64,000 bases of DNA from the NCBI RefSeq assembly GCF_020911725.1, contig NZ_CP076620.1, forward strand, positions 2,989,001 to 3,053,000, given 5' to 3'. The DNA is from Clostridium cadaveris. GTDB lineage: Bacteria > Bacillota > Clostridia > Clostridiales > Clostridiaceae. Under the pieces are notes generated by a model. That model did no database searches, was not told the origin of the DNA, and saw only the letters and a program-made list of their open reading frames with translations. The position numbers and the translations under genes are program-made. Shown piece by piece: positions 43,203 through 52,416 of the stretch. Each line of letters starts with the position of its first letter. Position 1 is the stretch's first letter.

Positions 43203-44908
43203 TTTAGATCAACCTCTTCCCCTTGTACTAACCTTTTTAATTTTGTCAAGGATACTTTTGTCTCTGCCGTAGTTTCTCCAAGCAGACTAGCTATCTCTTG
43301 AGCAACTGTCATTTGTTTATCTATTACATGTTGAGCCATATCTATTGCATTTATTCTCATTTTCTGAAGCTTTTCTTCTTGCTTTAAAGCTTTAGTAAAA
43401 TCATTTATAAGTACCAATATTATATTCGAATTCTCTACCTTTATTATGCTAGTAAGAACAGTAGCATTATTTGCATCCAAATTCTGCCTTCTATTTATTA
43501 TATCTCTGTCTGAAGAAATGCTTTCTTTTATAATGCTGGTATGCATAAATTTACCAATACTTGATCCAATAGCTGCGCCCTTAGTAGTAGAGAAAAACTT
43601 TTCAGCTGCTGAATTACAATCTAAAACTTTTAGTTTATCATCTATAACTAATATAACTGTAGGTGTCATATCAAAGATTATATTTGAAAAGTTTTCTGCC
43701 TTTTGTTTCATAAATGGAAGACACATAGTTGGTTCTGCAAGACCATTATAGACAGCTATAGCCTTCTGCCTGCATGTTGAATATCCACAAGCTCCGCAGT
43801 TAAGCTCATCTTCTCTTCTATATTTTCCTATACTAGCCAGTATAGCTGTTATCTCTTCCTTACTTGGTCTTTTTAAAGTCTGAACTTTAGGGTCAAATTT
43901 CTTTACCATATCTATATTATCTTCAGGTTCCATTTTTAAATATGATTTGTTAGTTTTTTCACAATTGTTGATGTATTTTTTCATATCTTGTTGCCTTTCA
44001 TAAATTGTGGCAACATTATGTGGCATAGCTGGGCCATCAAGGCATCCATGTCTACATAAATTCATCTCTATAAGTATATCTTTAAACTTTCCCTCTCTTA
44101 CCTTTTGAAGGACTTCTTTACAGTCATTTATTCCATCAACATAAATTACTTCACCTTTTAGCCCTCTTGTATTCATCTGATACACAGTTTCTCCAAAAAT
44201 AGGAAATCTCTTGCCATAAATAGATTTATCATCAAACGGTACCTCTTCAAGGCTTGAAAATTCTATTCCTTCTTCTTTTAACCAAAGTGACAGTTCATCA
44301 AAGGTTATGATAGCATCTACGTCATCTTCTCCCTTTGCTTCTGATTTTTTAGCTACGCAGGGTCCTATAAATATTACCCTTGTATCATCCCCGTACCTCT
44401 TCTTAATCATTTTACCGTGACATACCATAGGAGGAATCACTGGAATAAGATTCGGAATTACTTCTGGATAATATTTTTGAATCAACTCATTTATAGATGG
44501 ACAATAACTTGTAATGTAGCACTTTCCATCTTTTCTTTCTGCATACTTTTCATATTCCCTACTTACTCTTTGAGAAGCTATTACAATCTCCTCTACATAA
44601 TCAAATCCCAGCTTCTTTAGTGCAGCTACAATCTTCGGACTATTATGTCCAAAAGCTCCCACAAAAGTTGATCCTAAGGATACTACTGTTCTTTCATTGT
44701 TTTTGAAAAAGCCTTTTACTTTATCTATATCGCATTCTATATCTTTTGCATTTCTAGGACATGCAGACACACACATACCACAATGTATGCATCTATCTTC
44801 TATTATTTGAGCTTGATCATTTTTAATCTTTATGGCATTAACTTCACATGCCCTAACACAAGCATAACAATTCCTACAGTTTGTTTCTAAGAATTTAATA
44901 ATACCCAT
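43199..44908 (-). CDS. Putative H2-sensing [FeFe] hydrogenase (HydS type) with PAS domain
   Basis: A 569-residue protein. Two [4Fe-4S] motifs (CRNCYACVRACE, CIHCGMCVSACP) precede an H-cluster domain with L1 TSYCPS, L2 GPCVAKK and L3 LCRHGCLDGPA. In L1 the first Cys of the usual TSCCP is Tyr; that Cys is the proton-transfer residue of catalytic enzymes, while the cluster-binding Cys remain. Then follow a four-Cys Fe-S domain (CGACGYSTCRQKA...MCLPFM) and a PAS domain (about 430-520). This layout matches sensory group C enzymes. It begins 12 bp after the thioredoxin-like ferredoxin gene. Confidence 0.9.
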   Translation of the reverse strand: MGIIKFLETNCRNCYACVRACEVNAIKIKNDQAQIIEDRCIHCGMCVSACPRNAKDIECDIDKVKGFFKNNERTVVSLGSTFVGAFGHNSPKIVAALKKLGFDYVEEIVIASQRVSREYEKYAERKDGKCYITSYCPSINELIQKYYPEVIPNLIPVIPPMVCHGKMIKKRYGDDTRVIFIGPCVAKKSEAKGEDDVDAIITFDELSLWLKEEGIEFSSLEEVPFDDKSIYGKRFPIFGETVYQMNTRGLKGEVIYVDGINDCKEVLQKVREGKFKDILIEMNLCRHGCLDGPAMPHNVATIYERQQDMKKYINNCEKTNKSYLKMEPEDNIDMVKKFDPKVQTLKRPSKEEITAILASIGKYRREDELNCGACGYSTCRQKAIAVYNGLAEPTMCLPFMKQKAENFSNIIFDMTPTVILVIDDKLKVLDCNSAAEKFFSTTKGAAIGSSIGKFMHTSIIKESISSDRDIINRRQNLDANNATVLTSIIKVENSNIILVLINDFTKALKQEEKLQKMRINAIDMAQHVIDKQMTVAQEIASLLGETTAETKVSLTKLKRLVQGEEVDLK

Positions 44909-44920
44909 AGGATTAACCTC

Positions 44921-45166
44921 CTATAAGTCACATAAAATTTGATTTTTAAAGATATCTTCTATATTATCCTTTGAAACGCTTAGTATAGTTCCATCCCATT
45001 TTTCTACTGAAACAGCTTCTGTACAATGACCTAAGCAGAACGCTGCTTTTAATGATATTCTATCTTCTACGCCATTATCACTTATTAATTTTTTAAATCC
45101 TTCAATAACATCGTAAGATCCTTTTAAGTGACATGCACTTCCAATACATACTTTTAATTCTTTCAT
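44921..45166 (-). CDS. Thioredoxin-like [2Fe-2S] ferredoxin
   Basis: An 81-residue protein with the pattern VCIGSACHLKGS (Cys-x4-Cys) and AAFCLGHCTEAV (Cys-x3-Cys), the four ligands of NuoE/HydC-like [2Fe-2S] thioredoxin-fold proteins. It starts the hydrogenase operon and could pass electrons between a donor and the sensor or the group B enzyme. The ATG at 45166 follows GGGGTGA; the three-codon-longer start is less likely. Confidence 0.88.
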   Translation of the reverse strand: MKELKVCIGSACHLKGSYDVIEGFKKLISDNGVEDRISLKAAFCLGHCTEAVSVEKWDGTILSVSKDNIEDIFKNQILCDL

Positions 45167-45314
45167 TAAATTCACCCCTTCTTCCCCATTGTTTGTTATA
45201 TCTTTATTTTCTCAAAATTACGCACTTATTTCAAGTAATCTATCTCTCTTAATTCTCATTGTATTGTTATTTTTTTATCATTTATACGTTTTCACTTATT
45301 AATTACCTCTGCTG

Positions 45315-46586
45315 CTATGCAGCTCCTATTCCATATATAAATAAAGCTCCTTTAAACTCCTCTTTATTTAATGACATAACTTTTAAAATATCTTTAGGTT
45401 TTTGTGTTTCTTTTATATTTTTAATTATCTTTGCCATTATAAGTACTCTTGACTTAGGTGTTAAAACATTTTTTATCACTGGAATTATATCAATATTTTT
45501 CAAATCATCCATAGAAAATTTTTCATCATACTCAACTTTTATAATCTCTCGTTTGATTTCATCCTTAAAACTTTGAGCTGTATATATTTTTATATAGTCA
45601 ATATCAAAGATATCTCCTGCTTTTTCTGCACATTGAAGTATAAATTTCTCATCGTCATTTTCACCACTCAATAGAATATTAAAAAGTTTCATGAGTTCCT
45701 CTATACATCGACCATCAAGAAGTTTGTTTCTTTCAAAATCTTCACCCATAAATGAATAAACTTCACTAAATCTCTCAAAACACTTTTCTTCTAATTTTTC
45801 AACCTCTCCATTTAAAAATGTAAAGCTTCTTCCATCCAAAACTTTAAAAGACTTCATAGCATCCGTATATCCAAGGTCTATATTTTTTTTCATCTGGCTG
45901 CTTTTAAAATCTATAATTGAACCTAGATCTCTGTATGGACTTATTCTTATTACTTCCTTTTCACAGTTTTCTCCATCTTCTTTTATAATTCCTATGGCCT
46001 TAAGATCTACAGCTATTATTTTATCTGCCCCTTTGCTCACTGCCATGTTAATTGGAAGATTATCATAGAACCCTCCATCTATATATTGCTTACCATCTAT
46101 ATCATGAGCTTTTACTAAAGGATATAGTGCTGCACTTGCCATTATATAATCCACTAATTTTCCTTCATTTATATCTTCTAAAAAAATAGCTTCTTCCTTA
46201 TAAGCATCTTTATCTACTGTCATTATTCCAAATTTAACTTCTGAATTTCTTATATTTTCTTCATCTATGTTTTTCTCTAAGAGTTCTTTTAGTGGATTCA
46301 TATTAAGCAAATCATTTTCCATCAGTTTCTCTATAACTATTTCAATTTTTGATTTTTTATCATCCTCTTCATAAATCCCACCGAACACCATCTTATTTTC
46401 TATGTTCATCCATAAGTCTAATGCTCTTTCATATTCTCCTTGTGCTATCATAGCTCCATTTATAGCTCCCACTGAAGTACCAGTAATTATATCTGCCTTT
46501 ATATCAAGCTCCCTTAAAGCTTTCCACACTCCAATCTGATAAGATCCTCTTGCTCCTCCCCCTCCAAGTACAAGCGCTAAAATCAT
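45315..46586 (-). CDS. Patatin-like phospholipase
   Basis: A 423-residue protein. The patatin domain (about 1-200) has the oxyanion motif [13 protein letters not shown], the nucleophile elbow GTSVGAING and the catalytic Asp in [10 protein letters not shown]. It probably hydrolyses acyl esters of membrane lipids. The C-terminal 200 residues are helical and not recognised. The ATG chosen follows GGAGG. It is not clearly linked to the hydrogenase operon, which starts 140 bp downstream on the same strand. Confidence 0.9.
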   Translation of the reverse strand: MILALVLGGGGARGSYQIGVWKALRELDIKADIITGTSVGAINGAMIAQGEYERALDLWMNIENKMVFGGIYEEDDKKSKIEIVIEKLMENDLLNMNPLKELLEKNIDEENIRNSEVKFGIMTVDKDAYKEEAIFLEDINEGKLVDYIMASAALYPLVKAHDIDGKQYIDGGFYDNLPINMAVSKGADKIIAVDLKAIGIIKEDGENCEKEVIRISPYRDLGSIIDFKSSQMKKNIDLGYTDAMKSFKVLDGRSFTFLNGEVEKLEEKCFERFSEVYSFMGEDFERNKLLDGRCIEELMKLFNILLSGENDDEKFILQCAEKAGDIFDIDYIKIYTAQSFKDEIKREIIKVEYDEKFSMDDLKNIDIIPVIKNVLTPKSRVLIMAKIIKNIKETQKPKDILKVMSLNKEEFKGALFIYGIGAA

Positions 46587-46656
46587 AGAAAATTCCTCCA
46601 CATCTATAGTTTACTATTATATTATCCACATATATAAGAATATGTTATTCACATAC

Positions 46657-46703
46657 AACAAAGACTCTATGAATATATTTTAGATATTCTTAGAGTCCTT
46701 GTT
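46657..46703 (-). terminator. Terminator after the chorismate mutase gene
   Basis: Arms AAGGACTCTAAGAATAT and ATATTCATAGAGTCTTTG pair on the minus strand, 23 bp past the stop. Confidence 0.82.
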
Positions 46704-46725
46704 AATTAATTTGTCGATCCTTGGT

Positions 46726-47292
46726 TTATTCTTTATAACTCTTTATAACTTTCATGGCAGCTGTCTCTTTTGACAATTGATATATAAGAGCCTTCATGTT
46801 ATCCTCTAGGAGATTTCCCTCAATAACTATAGAAAATCCATATTCTGTCCCAATTAAGGATTTAATTTCTTTTATATTAACTTTATAATCTCCTATCATA
46901 GATAAAATATTCCCTAAGCTGCCGCTTTGATCATCAACAGAGAGTAGTATTTCTATTCTATTGTGTTCAGTATCAGACATAAGTTCCTGTGCTAGCTCAT
47001 TTAGTTTGTTTATTTCTTCTTTTCTAAGATTTAATGTTTTCTTATATTGATACATTCTGCTTACTGTCATAGTCTTTCTTATAAATGCTTCGTACTCCAT
47101 AGCTATAGAGGAATCCACTCCTTGAAGAAGGTTGTTTATGATCTGAGTTTCTCTCTCTGGTTTTAATATAACATCATAATTTTCTGCTTTAACCCTAGCA
47201 ACCGCATCAGCAATCTTCATTCTTTCCTTAAAAAGTGCTTTAATTTCATTATCAACTTTGTCTATTTCTTTTCTTATATCATTCAACAACAT
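46726..47292 (-). CDS. Chorismate mutase (AroQ type) with C-terminal ACT domain
   Basis: A 188-residue fusion. Residues 1-90 form an AroQ helical chorismate mutase (LNDIRKEIDKVDNEIKALFKERMKIADAVARVKAEN, with the family Arg and Lys residues). Residues 115-188 form an ACT domain (RIEILLSVDDQSGSLGNILSMIGDYKVNIKEIKS). It makes prephenate for Phe and Tyr; the ACT domain suggests feedback by an aromatic amino acid. It is downstream of aroD in the same direction, with a small hairpin between. Confidence 0.87.
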   Translation of the reverse strand: MLLNDIRKEIDKVDNEIKALFKERMKIADAVARVKAENYDVILKPERETQIINNLLQGVDSSIAMEYEAFIRKTMTVSRMYQYKKTLNLRKEEINKLNELAQELMSDTEHNRIEILLSVDDQSGSLGNILSMIGDYKVNIKEIKSLIGTEYGFSIVIEGNLLEDNMKALIYQLSKETAAMKVIKSYKE

Positions 47293-47300
47293 AATATTTC

Positions 47301-47328
47301 TAGTAAAGTTTTTAGTTAAACTTTACTA
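47301..47328. promoter_or_regulatory. Small hairpin between aroD and the chorismate mutase gene
   Basis: Perfect 11-bp arms TAGTAAAGTTT and AAACTTTACTA around six bases. It lacks a T-run on the minus strand, so it may be an RNA-processing or weak attenuation structure. Confidence 0.4.
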
Positions 47329-47358
47329 AAATTCACCTCACTCTTTCCTTATTTAATC

Positions 47359-48129
47359 TTATTTGTTTAAGCTTTCATGCAATACTTTTAATATTGAATT
47401 TAAGTCACCAATGCCTATCTGCCCTGGTGCTGAAGGTTTTCTAACAGCCCCAAATGTTACCGCTGATCCAAAGATTTCACCTGCTACCCTGCTTAATACT
47501 CCAATACCTGACATAGACATAGTTATGATTGGAATCTCTCTACATTTTTGATTCATTTCATTAGTGGCACTTAAAAGCTCTATAACATCACTAGAGTTTC
47601 TAGGCATAACTGCTATTTTGGCTATATCAGCTCCTAACATCTGCATCTTTTTTAATTTAGCTACGATTTCTTCTTTCCTGGGAGTATTTTGAAAATCATG
47701 ATTAGATACTACTACTCTGCCTCCATTTTCGTGGCATTTTTCTATAAGTTCTTTTACTGTATCATCCCCCATAAACAGTTCTATATCAATTAAATCTGCA
47801 CTCTTCTCTTCTGCAACACATAGAATAAGAGTTTTATAATATTCTATATCTATGTTTTTAGCTCCTCCCTCCTTTTTACTACGGAATGTAAATAATATAG
47901 GAATATCATAAAGGATTTCTCCTATAACTTTTAAGGTTTCTTTGACCTTTAAGATATCTTGAACTTCATCAAAAAAATCTGCTCTCCATTCAACTATATC
48001 TAGAGGAGCTGTTTTCAAAACATGTGCTTCTTTTTTTAGTTCCTCCAAATTTTCTCCTGTCATTGAAACGCAAACCTTAGGAATTCCTTCACCAATTTTA
48101 ATATTTTTCACTTCTACGATACGCCTCAT
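47359..48129 (-). CDS. aroD: Type I 3-dehydroquinate dehydratase
   Basis: A 256-residue TIM-barrel enzyme. VEWRADFFD, FTFRSKKEGG and VVSNHDFQNTP give the catalytic His region. ADIAKIAVMPRNSSDV contains the Schiff-base Lys in AKIAVMP, and SMSGIGVLSRVAGEIFGSAVTFGAV follows. It converts 3-dehydroquinate to 3-dehydroshikimate in aromatic amino acid synthesis. The gene precedes the chorismate mutase by 66 bp. Confidence 0.96.
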   Translation of the reverse strand: MRRIVEVKNIKIGEGIPKVCVSMTGENLEELKKEAHVLKTAPLDIVEWRADFFDEVQDILKVKETLKVIGEILYDIPILFTFRSKKEGGAKNIDIEYYKTLILCVAEEKSADLIDIELFMGDDTVKELIEKCHENGGRVVVSNHDFQNTPRKEEIVAKLKKMQMLGADIAKIAVMPRNSSDVIELLSATNEMNQKCREIPIITMSMSGIGVLSRVAGEIFGSAVTFGAVRKPSAPGQIGIGDLNSILKVLHESLNK

Positions 48130-48221
48130 ACATCTTCCCCCAAGCTGTTTTCCATTTATTATCCTATCATTATAACAAAATTATCATAATAATTTAACAT
48201 TTTTCTTTTTACTTATGACGA

Positions 48222-48257
48222 CATAAAAATGGGTCAAACTCGATTTGAGTTTGACCC
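48222..48257 (-). terminator. Terminator after reverse rubrerythrin copy 1
   Basis: Perfect 11-bp arms GGGTCAAACTC/GAGTTTGACCC, then ATTTTTATG on the minus strand. Confidence 0.9.
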
Positions 48258-48296
48258 TGTTGCTAGATAGATATGAATTTATACTATATATTTATT

Positions 48297-48842
48297 TTAT
48301 TTAAAATATCTGTTTAATAACCCTTTGAATGCCATTCCATGTCTTGCTTCATCTTTACACATTTCATGTACTGTGTCATGGATTGCATCTAGTCCTAATT
48401 GCTTAGCTAAAGTTGCAAGGTCTTTCTTTCCTTGGCATGCTCCATGCTCTGCATCTACTCTCATTTGAAGGTTCTTCTTTGTATCTGCTGCAACTACTTC
48501 TCCTAATAATTCTGCGAATTTTGCTGCGTGCTCTGCTTCTTCAAATGCTATTCTCTTATATGCTTCTGCTACTTCTGGGTATCCTTCTCTATCAGCTTGT
48601 CTACTCATTGCTAAGTACATTCCTACTTCTGTACATTCTCCCATGAAGTTTTGGTTTAATCCTTCGATTACTCTTTCATCTATATCTTTTGCAACTCCGA
48701 TTCTGTGCTCATCAGCCCATGACATCTCTTCATCTGACTTTTCTATGAACTTTGATGCTGGTGCCTTACATTGAGGACAGACTTCTGGTGCTGCTTCTCC
48801 TTCATAAACATATCCACAAATTGTACATATAAATTTTTTCAT
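48297..48842 (-). CDS. Reverse rubrerythrin, copy 1
   Basis: A 181-residue protein with the rubredoxin domain first ([10 protein letters not shown] and CPQCKAP) and the ferritin-like diiron domain second ([47 protein letters not shown]). This swapped order defines reverse rubrerythrins. In Clostridium acetobutylicum such proteins are NADH-linked peroxide and oxygen reductases under PerR control. It differs from copy 3 only at residue 33 (Ile for Val). The start ATG follows AGGAGG. Confidence 0.95.
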   Translation of the reverse strand: MKKFICTICGYVYEGEAAPEVCPQCKAPASKFIEKSDEEMSWADEHRIGVAKDIDERVIEGLNQNFMGECTEVGMYLAMSRQADREGYPEVAEAYKRIAFEEAEHAAKFAELLGEVVAADTKKNLQMRVDAEHGACQGKKDLATLAKQLGLDAIHDTVHEMCKDEARHGMAFKGLLNRYFK

Positions 48843-48941
48843 AATATATTTCCTCCTTGAAAAAACATTTTTTATATTAATCTCTTTAATTACTTTTTCT
48901 TTTGTATATTGATTTATTTTTCTCTTGTTCTCTATGTACTT

Positions 48942-48970
48942 ATAATATCATAACAAATAATAATTGTCAA
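48942..48970 (-). promoter_or_regulatory. Promoter of reverse rubrerythrin copy 1 with PerR-box-like spacer
   Basis: On the minus strand TTGACA, 17 bases, TATTAT. The spacer sequence AATTATTATTTGTTAT resembles the PerR box consensus TTATAATNATTATAA at about 10 of 14 fixed positions. The same promoter precedes copies 2 and 3. Confidence 0.75.
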
Positions 48971-49014
48971 CAAATAATAGATATTTTTATAATTTTATTT
49001 CTTTGTTTTAATCC

Positions 49015-49270
49015 TGTAGAAATCAAAGCATAGGTTTTAGCGGTCAGACAGAAGAATGGATAAATGGTACTGAACCTTCAGCGGTAGATGTTGGTTCTAA
49101 AGATTTCGCTATAATCGTTCAAAGAGATCATGAAAAAAACATGGTGCAACAAGAGCTTTTCTCATGGCAGATGAATGTAATGAAAATGCCATTCATCTCT
49201 ATACTAAGCTAGGTTTCACAGCTAATAAAGATGAAAAACAAATTGACATGATAAAGTGTATATTATCTAT
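49015..49270 (+). pseudogene. Degraded GNAT acetyltransferase fragment
   Basis: On the plus strand one frame reads FSGQTEEWINGTEPSAVDVG followed by SKDFAIIVQRDHEKN. After a shift near 49150 another frame reads ATRAFLMADECNENAIHLYTKLGFTANKDEKQIDMI. The last part is the typical GNAT ending (N-x-x-A-x-x-L-Y-x-K-x-G-F). No start codon or complete acetyl-CoA motif remains, so this is a frameshifted and 5'-truncated gene relic. Confidence 0.7.
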
Positions 49271-49589
49271 CTTTATTTTTTTTAAATCTATAAATCTTAT
49301 CATTTATCGTTATTCCCGTTGTGAAGTATGCTATAAGTAATACTATAGGTATAGCAATAAGAATCAATATGGCTACAATTCCAATTATACCAAGTCCTAA
49401 TCCTACAAAAATAGCTACTAAAGCTATGGCAAAAATTATTCCTAAAGCAGCTATCAATATAGCAATAAATCCATAGGGAATTTTCTTCATTCCGCTTATT
49501 TCTTTTCCATTAATCTTTATTGTAGATTTCTTAGAAAGAATTATAGCTATTATAAGTGCTGTTGCAACAATAAGTATAAAAGTCCACAT
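49263..49589 (-). CDS. Small membrane protein of unknown function
   Basis: A 108-residue protein with an N-terminal hydrophobic helix (WTFILIVATALIIAIIL), a short polar loop with KINGKEISGMKKIP, and two long hydrophobic helices, then a basic tail. The start ATG at 49589 follows AGAGGTGA. No family is recognised. Its terminal codons overlap the end of the GNAT relic on the other strand. It sits between two reverse rubrerythrin copies, and a functional link is not evident. Confidence 0.7.
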   Translation of the reverse strand: MWTFILIVATALIIAIILSKKSTIKINGKEISGMKKIPYGFIAILIAALGIIFAIALVAIFVGLGLGIIGIVAILILIAIPIVLLIAYFTTGITINDKIYRFKKNKDR

Positions 49590-49692
49590 ACTTGAAATCA
49601 CCTCTTAAATTCTATTTTGGTATTATTTACTATTATATCAGATAGCTTATATTTTTATTATATATTCTTTTATATGAATCTATTAATTTAGT

Positions 49693-49740
49693 TTATAAAA
49701 AAGAATTCTAGATCACGGCTTTGCTATGATCTAGAATTCT
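49693..49740 (-). terminator. Terminator after reverse rubrerythrin copy 2
   Basis: Perfect 14-bp arms AGAATTCTAGATCA/TGATCTAGAATTCT followed by TTTTTTATAA on the minus strand. Confidence 0.88.
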
Positions 49741-49815
49741 ATATATCAGCGGATTTTGTTGTAATGATTGGGAATATTTATTGGTATTACTTATTTATGT
49801 GTTAGGATTTAGTTT

Positions 49816-50361
49816 TTAGTTAAAATATCTGTCTAATAATCCTTTGAATGCCATTCCATGTCTTGCTTCATCTTTACACATTTCATGTACTGTATCATGG
49901 ATTGCATCTAATCCTAATTGCTTAGCTAAAGTTGCAAGGTCTTTCTTTCCTTGGCATGCTCCATGCTCTGCATCTACTCTCATTTGAAGGTTCTTCTTTG
50001 TATCTGCTGCAACTACTTCTCCTAATAATTCTGCAAATTTTGCTGCGTGCTCTGCTTCTTCAAATGCTATTCTCTTATATGCTTCTGCTACTTCTGGGTA
50101 TCCTTCTCTATCTGCTTGTCTACTCATTGCTAAGTACATTCCTACTTCTGTACATTCTCCCATGAAGTTTTGGTTTAATCCTTCGATTACTCTTTCATCT
50201 ATATCTTTTGCAACTCCGATTCTGTGCTCATCAGCCCATGACATCTCTTCATCTGACTTTTCTACAAACTTTGATGCTGGTGCCTTACATTGAGGACAGA
50301 CTTCTGGTGCTGCTTCTCCTTCATAAACATATCCACAAATTGTACATATAAATTTTTTCAT
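49816..50361 (-). CDS. Reverse rubrerythrin, copy 2
   Basis: A 181-residue protein with the same rubredoxin-then-diiron layout as copies 1 and 3. It differs from copy 3 only near the end (Asp177 for Asn and Asn181 for Lys). The coding DNA is almost identical, and upstream it shares the promoter but not the first 40 bases of the leader (GAATTTTAACTATT in place of the GAAAAAACATTTTTTATATT found in 1 and 3). It has its own terminator, so it is monocistronic. Confidence 0.95.
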   Translation of the reverse strand: MKKFICTICGYVYEGEAAPEVCPQCKAPASKFVEKSDEEMSWADEHRIGVAKDIDERVIEGLNQNFMGECTEVGMYLAMSRQADREGYPEVAEAYKRIAFEEAEHAAKFAELLGEVVAADTKKNLQMRVDAEHGACQGKKDLATLAKQLGLDAIHDTVHEMCKDEARHGMAFKGLLDRYFN

Positions 50362-50471
50362 AATATATTTCCTCCTTGAATTTTAACTATTATTTATTCT
50401 ATCTTTAATTTAATTCTTTATTTCTAATTCATCTTTCGTTGTTGATTTATTTTATTGTTGTCTATGTACTT

Positions 50472-50500
50472 ATAATATCATAACAAATAATTATTGTCAA
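50472..50500 (-). promoter_or_regulatory. Promoter of reverse rubrerythrin copy 2
   Basis: TTGACA, 17 bases, TATTAT on the minus strand; the spacer differs from copy 1 by an AT swap (ATAATTATTTGTTATGA) and is still PerR-box-like. Confidence 0.75.
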
Positions 50501-50539
50501 TAAATAATAGATATTTTTTATAAAATTATTTTTAAGTAA

Positions 50540-50576
50540 AAAGAAGCACCGAAATATGATTTATTTCCGGTGCTTT
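50540..50576 (-). terminator. Terminator after the DUF4179 gene
   Basis: Stem AAAGCACCGGAAAT with its near-complement, then CTTTTTAC on the minus strand. Confidence 0.88.
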
Positions 50577-50605
50577 GATATAATTAAAATTCTTTAATCT
50601 CTTAT

Positions 50606-51652
50606 TTAGTTTTGTCTTTCCATTCTTATTTTATCTACTGTAACTCCATCTGGATTTTCTATTTCTATAGTAAAACTGTCAGTGCAAGTAAAAGAACTTA
50701 ATCCTTGGAATGTAGATTGATATGATTCTCCTCCATTAGTAAGTGTATTCATTCTTGCACTTCCACTGCTCTTATACCTATTTCCGTTATCATCTACTAG
50801 GGTTATCTTGTGCATAAGATTTTCGTAATGACCTTGTGGAAAATAGTTTATATCGATAAACATTCCTGTTGGAAGTGCCATTGCATTATTAACTTTAAAA
50901 TTTTTAGATTCTGTAATTGCTTTATACGGAACCTCCCTATTTTCTGCAAACTTCCCATCTAAATTAATATTCATTTCCCAGTTTAGATTCCTTGAAACTT
51001 CTATAGCTTTATCTTCATATGGATTTCTAAAGAATATATCTTTTACAACTATTTTTAAACCATTAATTTTAGGTATCTCTGCTGAAGCTGAAGGATACAG
51101 TACATTTAGTCCTAATTTATTGTTTTCTATATCCTTATAATTTATAGAATATTTCGTCCCTCCGATTGCTCCAGCAACACCATCTTTATCAACTACATTT
51201 CCCTTATCATCATATAATTCTATATTTGCATCCATATACTTCGTATTTTCAAGAAGATTCTTGTCATGAATATTTAATTCAAAGTCAAGAGCTATGTTGG
51301 CTCTATCTACTAATATATTTTTCAGTTCTATATCATATTTAGATGTAGATATCTTTTTATCGGATATATGCTGCACATAATCCTGTTTTGCAGCCTCTTC
51401 TACCCCTGCATTATAGAAATTGAATATAAATTTTTCAACAATAGCTTTTACTGGTGTTGAAGTCCCTATCATAACCGCAAGTGCCAAACCTGCTGCTGCA
51501 ATATATGTTTTTTTCATATGCTTATTCTTTTTCCTTCCCTTTTCTTCACTTCTTATCTCATCAAAAGCCATATTTATTTTATTTGATACTTCCTCTGGAA
51601 TCTCAAAATCATTCTTATTTAATTCAAATAATTCCTTTTCTAAATTATCCAT
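50606..51652 (-). CDS. DUF4179 domain protein, probable membrane anti-sigma factor
   Basis: A 348-residue protein: cytoplasmic N-terminus of about 50 residues (with basic KGRKKNKHMKKT), one membrane helix (AAAGLALAVMIGTSTPV) and a large beta-rich extracytoplasmic domain. DUF4179 proteins are commonly encoded behind an ECF sigma gene. The short N-terminal region lacks a zinc anti-sigma motif. It starts 3 bp after the sigma gene and probably holds that sigma factor until an envelope signal arrives. Confidence 0.85.
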   Translation of the reverse strand: MDNLEKELFELNKNDFEIPEEVSNKINMAFDEIRSEEKGRKKNKHMKKTYIAAAGLALAVMIGTSTPVKAIVEKFIFNFYNAGVEEAAKQDYVQHISDKKISTSKYDIELKNILVDRANIALDFELNIHDKNLLENTKYMDANIELYDDKGNVVDKDGVAGAIGGTKYSINYKDIENNKLGLNVLYPSASAEIPKINGLKIVVKDIFFRNPYEDKAIEVSRNLNWEMNINLDGKFAENREVPYKAITESKNFKVNNAMALPTGMFIDINYFPQGHYENLMHKITLVDDNGNRYKSSGSARMNTLTNGGESYQSTFQGLSSFTCTDSFTIEIENPDGVTVDKIRMERQN

Positions 51653-51655
51653 TAC

Positions 51656-52165
51656 TTAAATTACCTCCCCTTTACTCTTATAAACTTTTCTAAGTTCACT
51701 TCTAGCTCTGCTGAGCTTAGATTTTACTGTACCTTCCTTTTCCTCTAATATATAAGAAATTTCTCTTATGGAGTATCCCATGATGTAATATAAATTGATA
51801 ACATTCTTATAGTCTTCCTTTAGCTGATCTATTGCATCTTGCAAATCTTCATTTGATGATACTTCACAAACTTCTTCTACGGCTTTAAAATCATCTAATA
51901 AAACTATCTTTTTATTACTATTTAAAATCGAATTGCATTTATTAATAAATATTCTAACGAGCCATGTTTTGAAAAATTTTGGTTCTTTTAATGTATTTAT
52001 TTTTTTATAGGCTGTTAGGATAGTTTCCTGCATAGCATCACCGATATCCTCATCATTAAGTCTCATACTCTTTCCTATCTTATATAATTGTTTTGTACAG
52101 CTGTTTATTGCTTTAATAAAAGCTTCTCTGTTTCCTCTCTGAGCTTTGTATATTAGTATTTCCAT
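51656..52165 (-). CDS. RNA polymerase sigma factor, ECF family
   Basis: A 169-residue sigma-70 family factor with region 2 (about 20-80; DEDIGDAMQETILTAYKKINTLKEPKFFKTWLVRIFINKC) and region 4 (about 110-160; DQLKEDYKNVINLYYIMGYSIREISYILEEKEGTVKSKLSRARSEL). The start ATG follows AGAGGTGAACC. It directs transcription of a small regulon, probably including its own operon. The paired DUF4179 gene should be its regulator. Confidence 0.93.
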   Translation of the reverse strand: MEILIYKAQRGNREAFIKAINSCTKQLYKIGKSMRLNDEDIGDAMQETILTAYKKINTLKEPKFFKTWLVRIFINKCNSILNSNKKIVLLDDFKAVEEVCEVSSNEDLQDAIDQLKEDYKNVINLYYIMGYSIREISYILEEKEGTVKSKLSRARSELRKVYKSKGEVI

Positions 52166-52416
52166 GGTTCACCTCTTGTCTTTAAATTGCACAATTTAAA
52201 TCTTTTACGCCTATTAGATAAATTAACATCGATAAAGGTTGCAATTATAAAGATTTTTCTTTTTCTTAATTATAAAGTAAAACTTCAACGTACAATTTAC
52301 TTAAATATAGTTATACATATTTTTCATTAATATTTGGATGAAATTACTTATATAAGTATTAGTAAATATGTTAAAAATAATAATTGAAATTTATTTTTTA
52401 TTGGAGGTCTTTAGAA

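Noticed and set aside
48129-48222. T-box or other leader upstream of aroD
   Set aside because: The 90-bp gap is too short and lacks the T-box motif; only the neighbouring terminator is seen.
48413-48646. Plus-strand 77-residue leucine-rich ORF inside each reverse rubrerythrin gene (also at 49932 and 54934)
   Set aside because: Its conservation across the three copies merely follows from the near-identical coding DNA on the other strand; no start signals.
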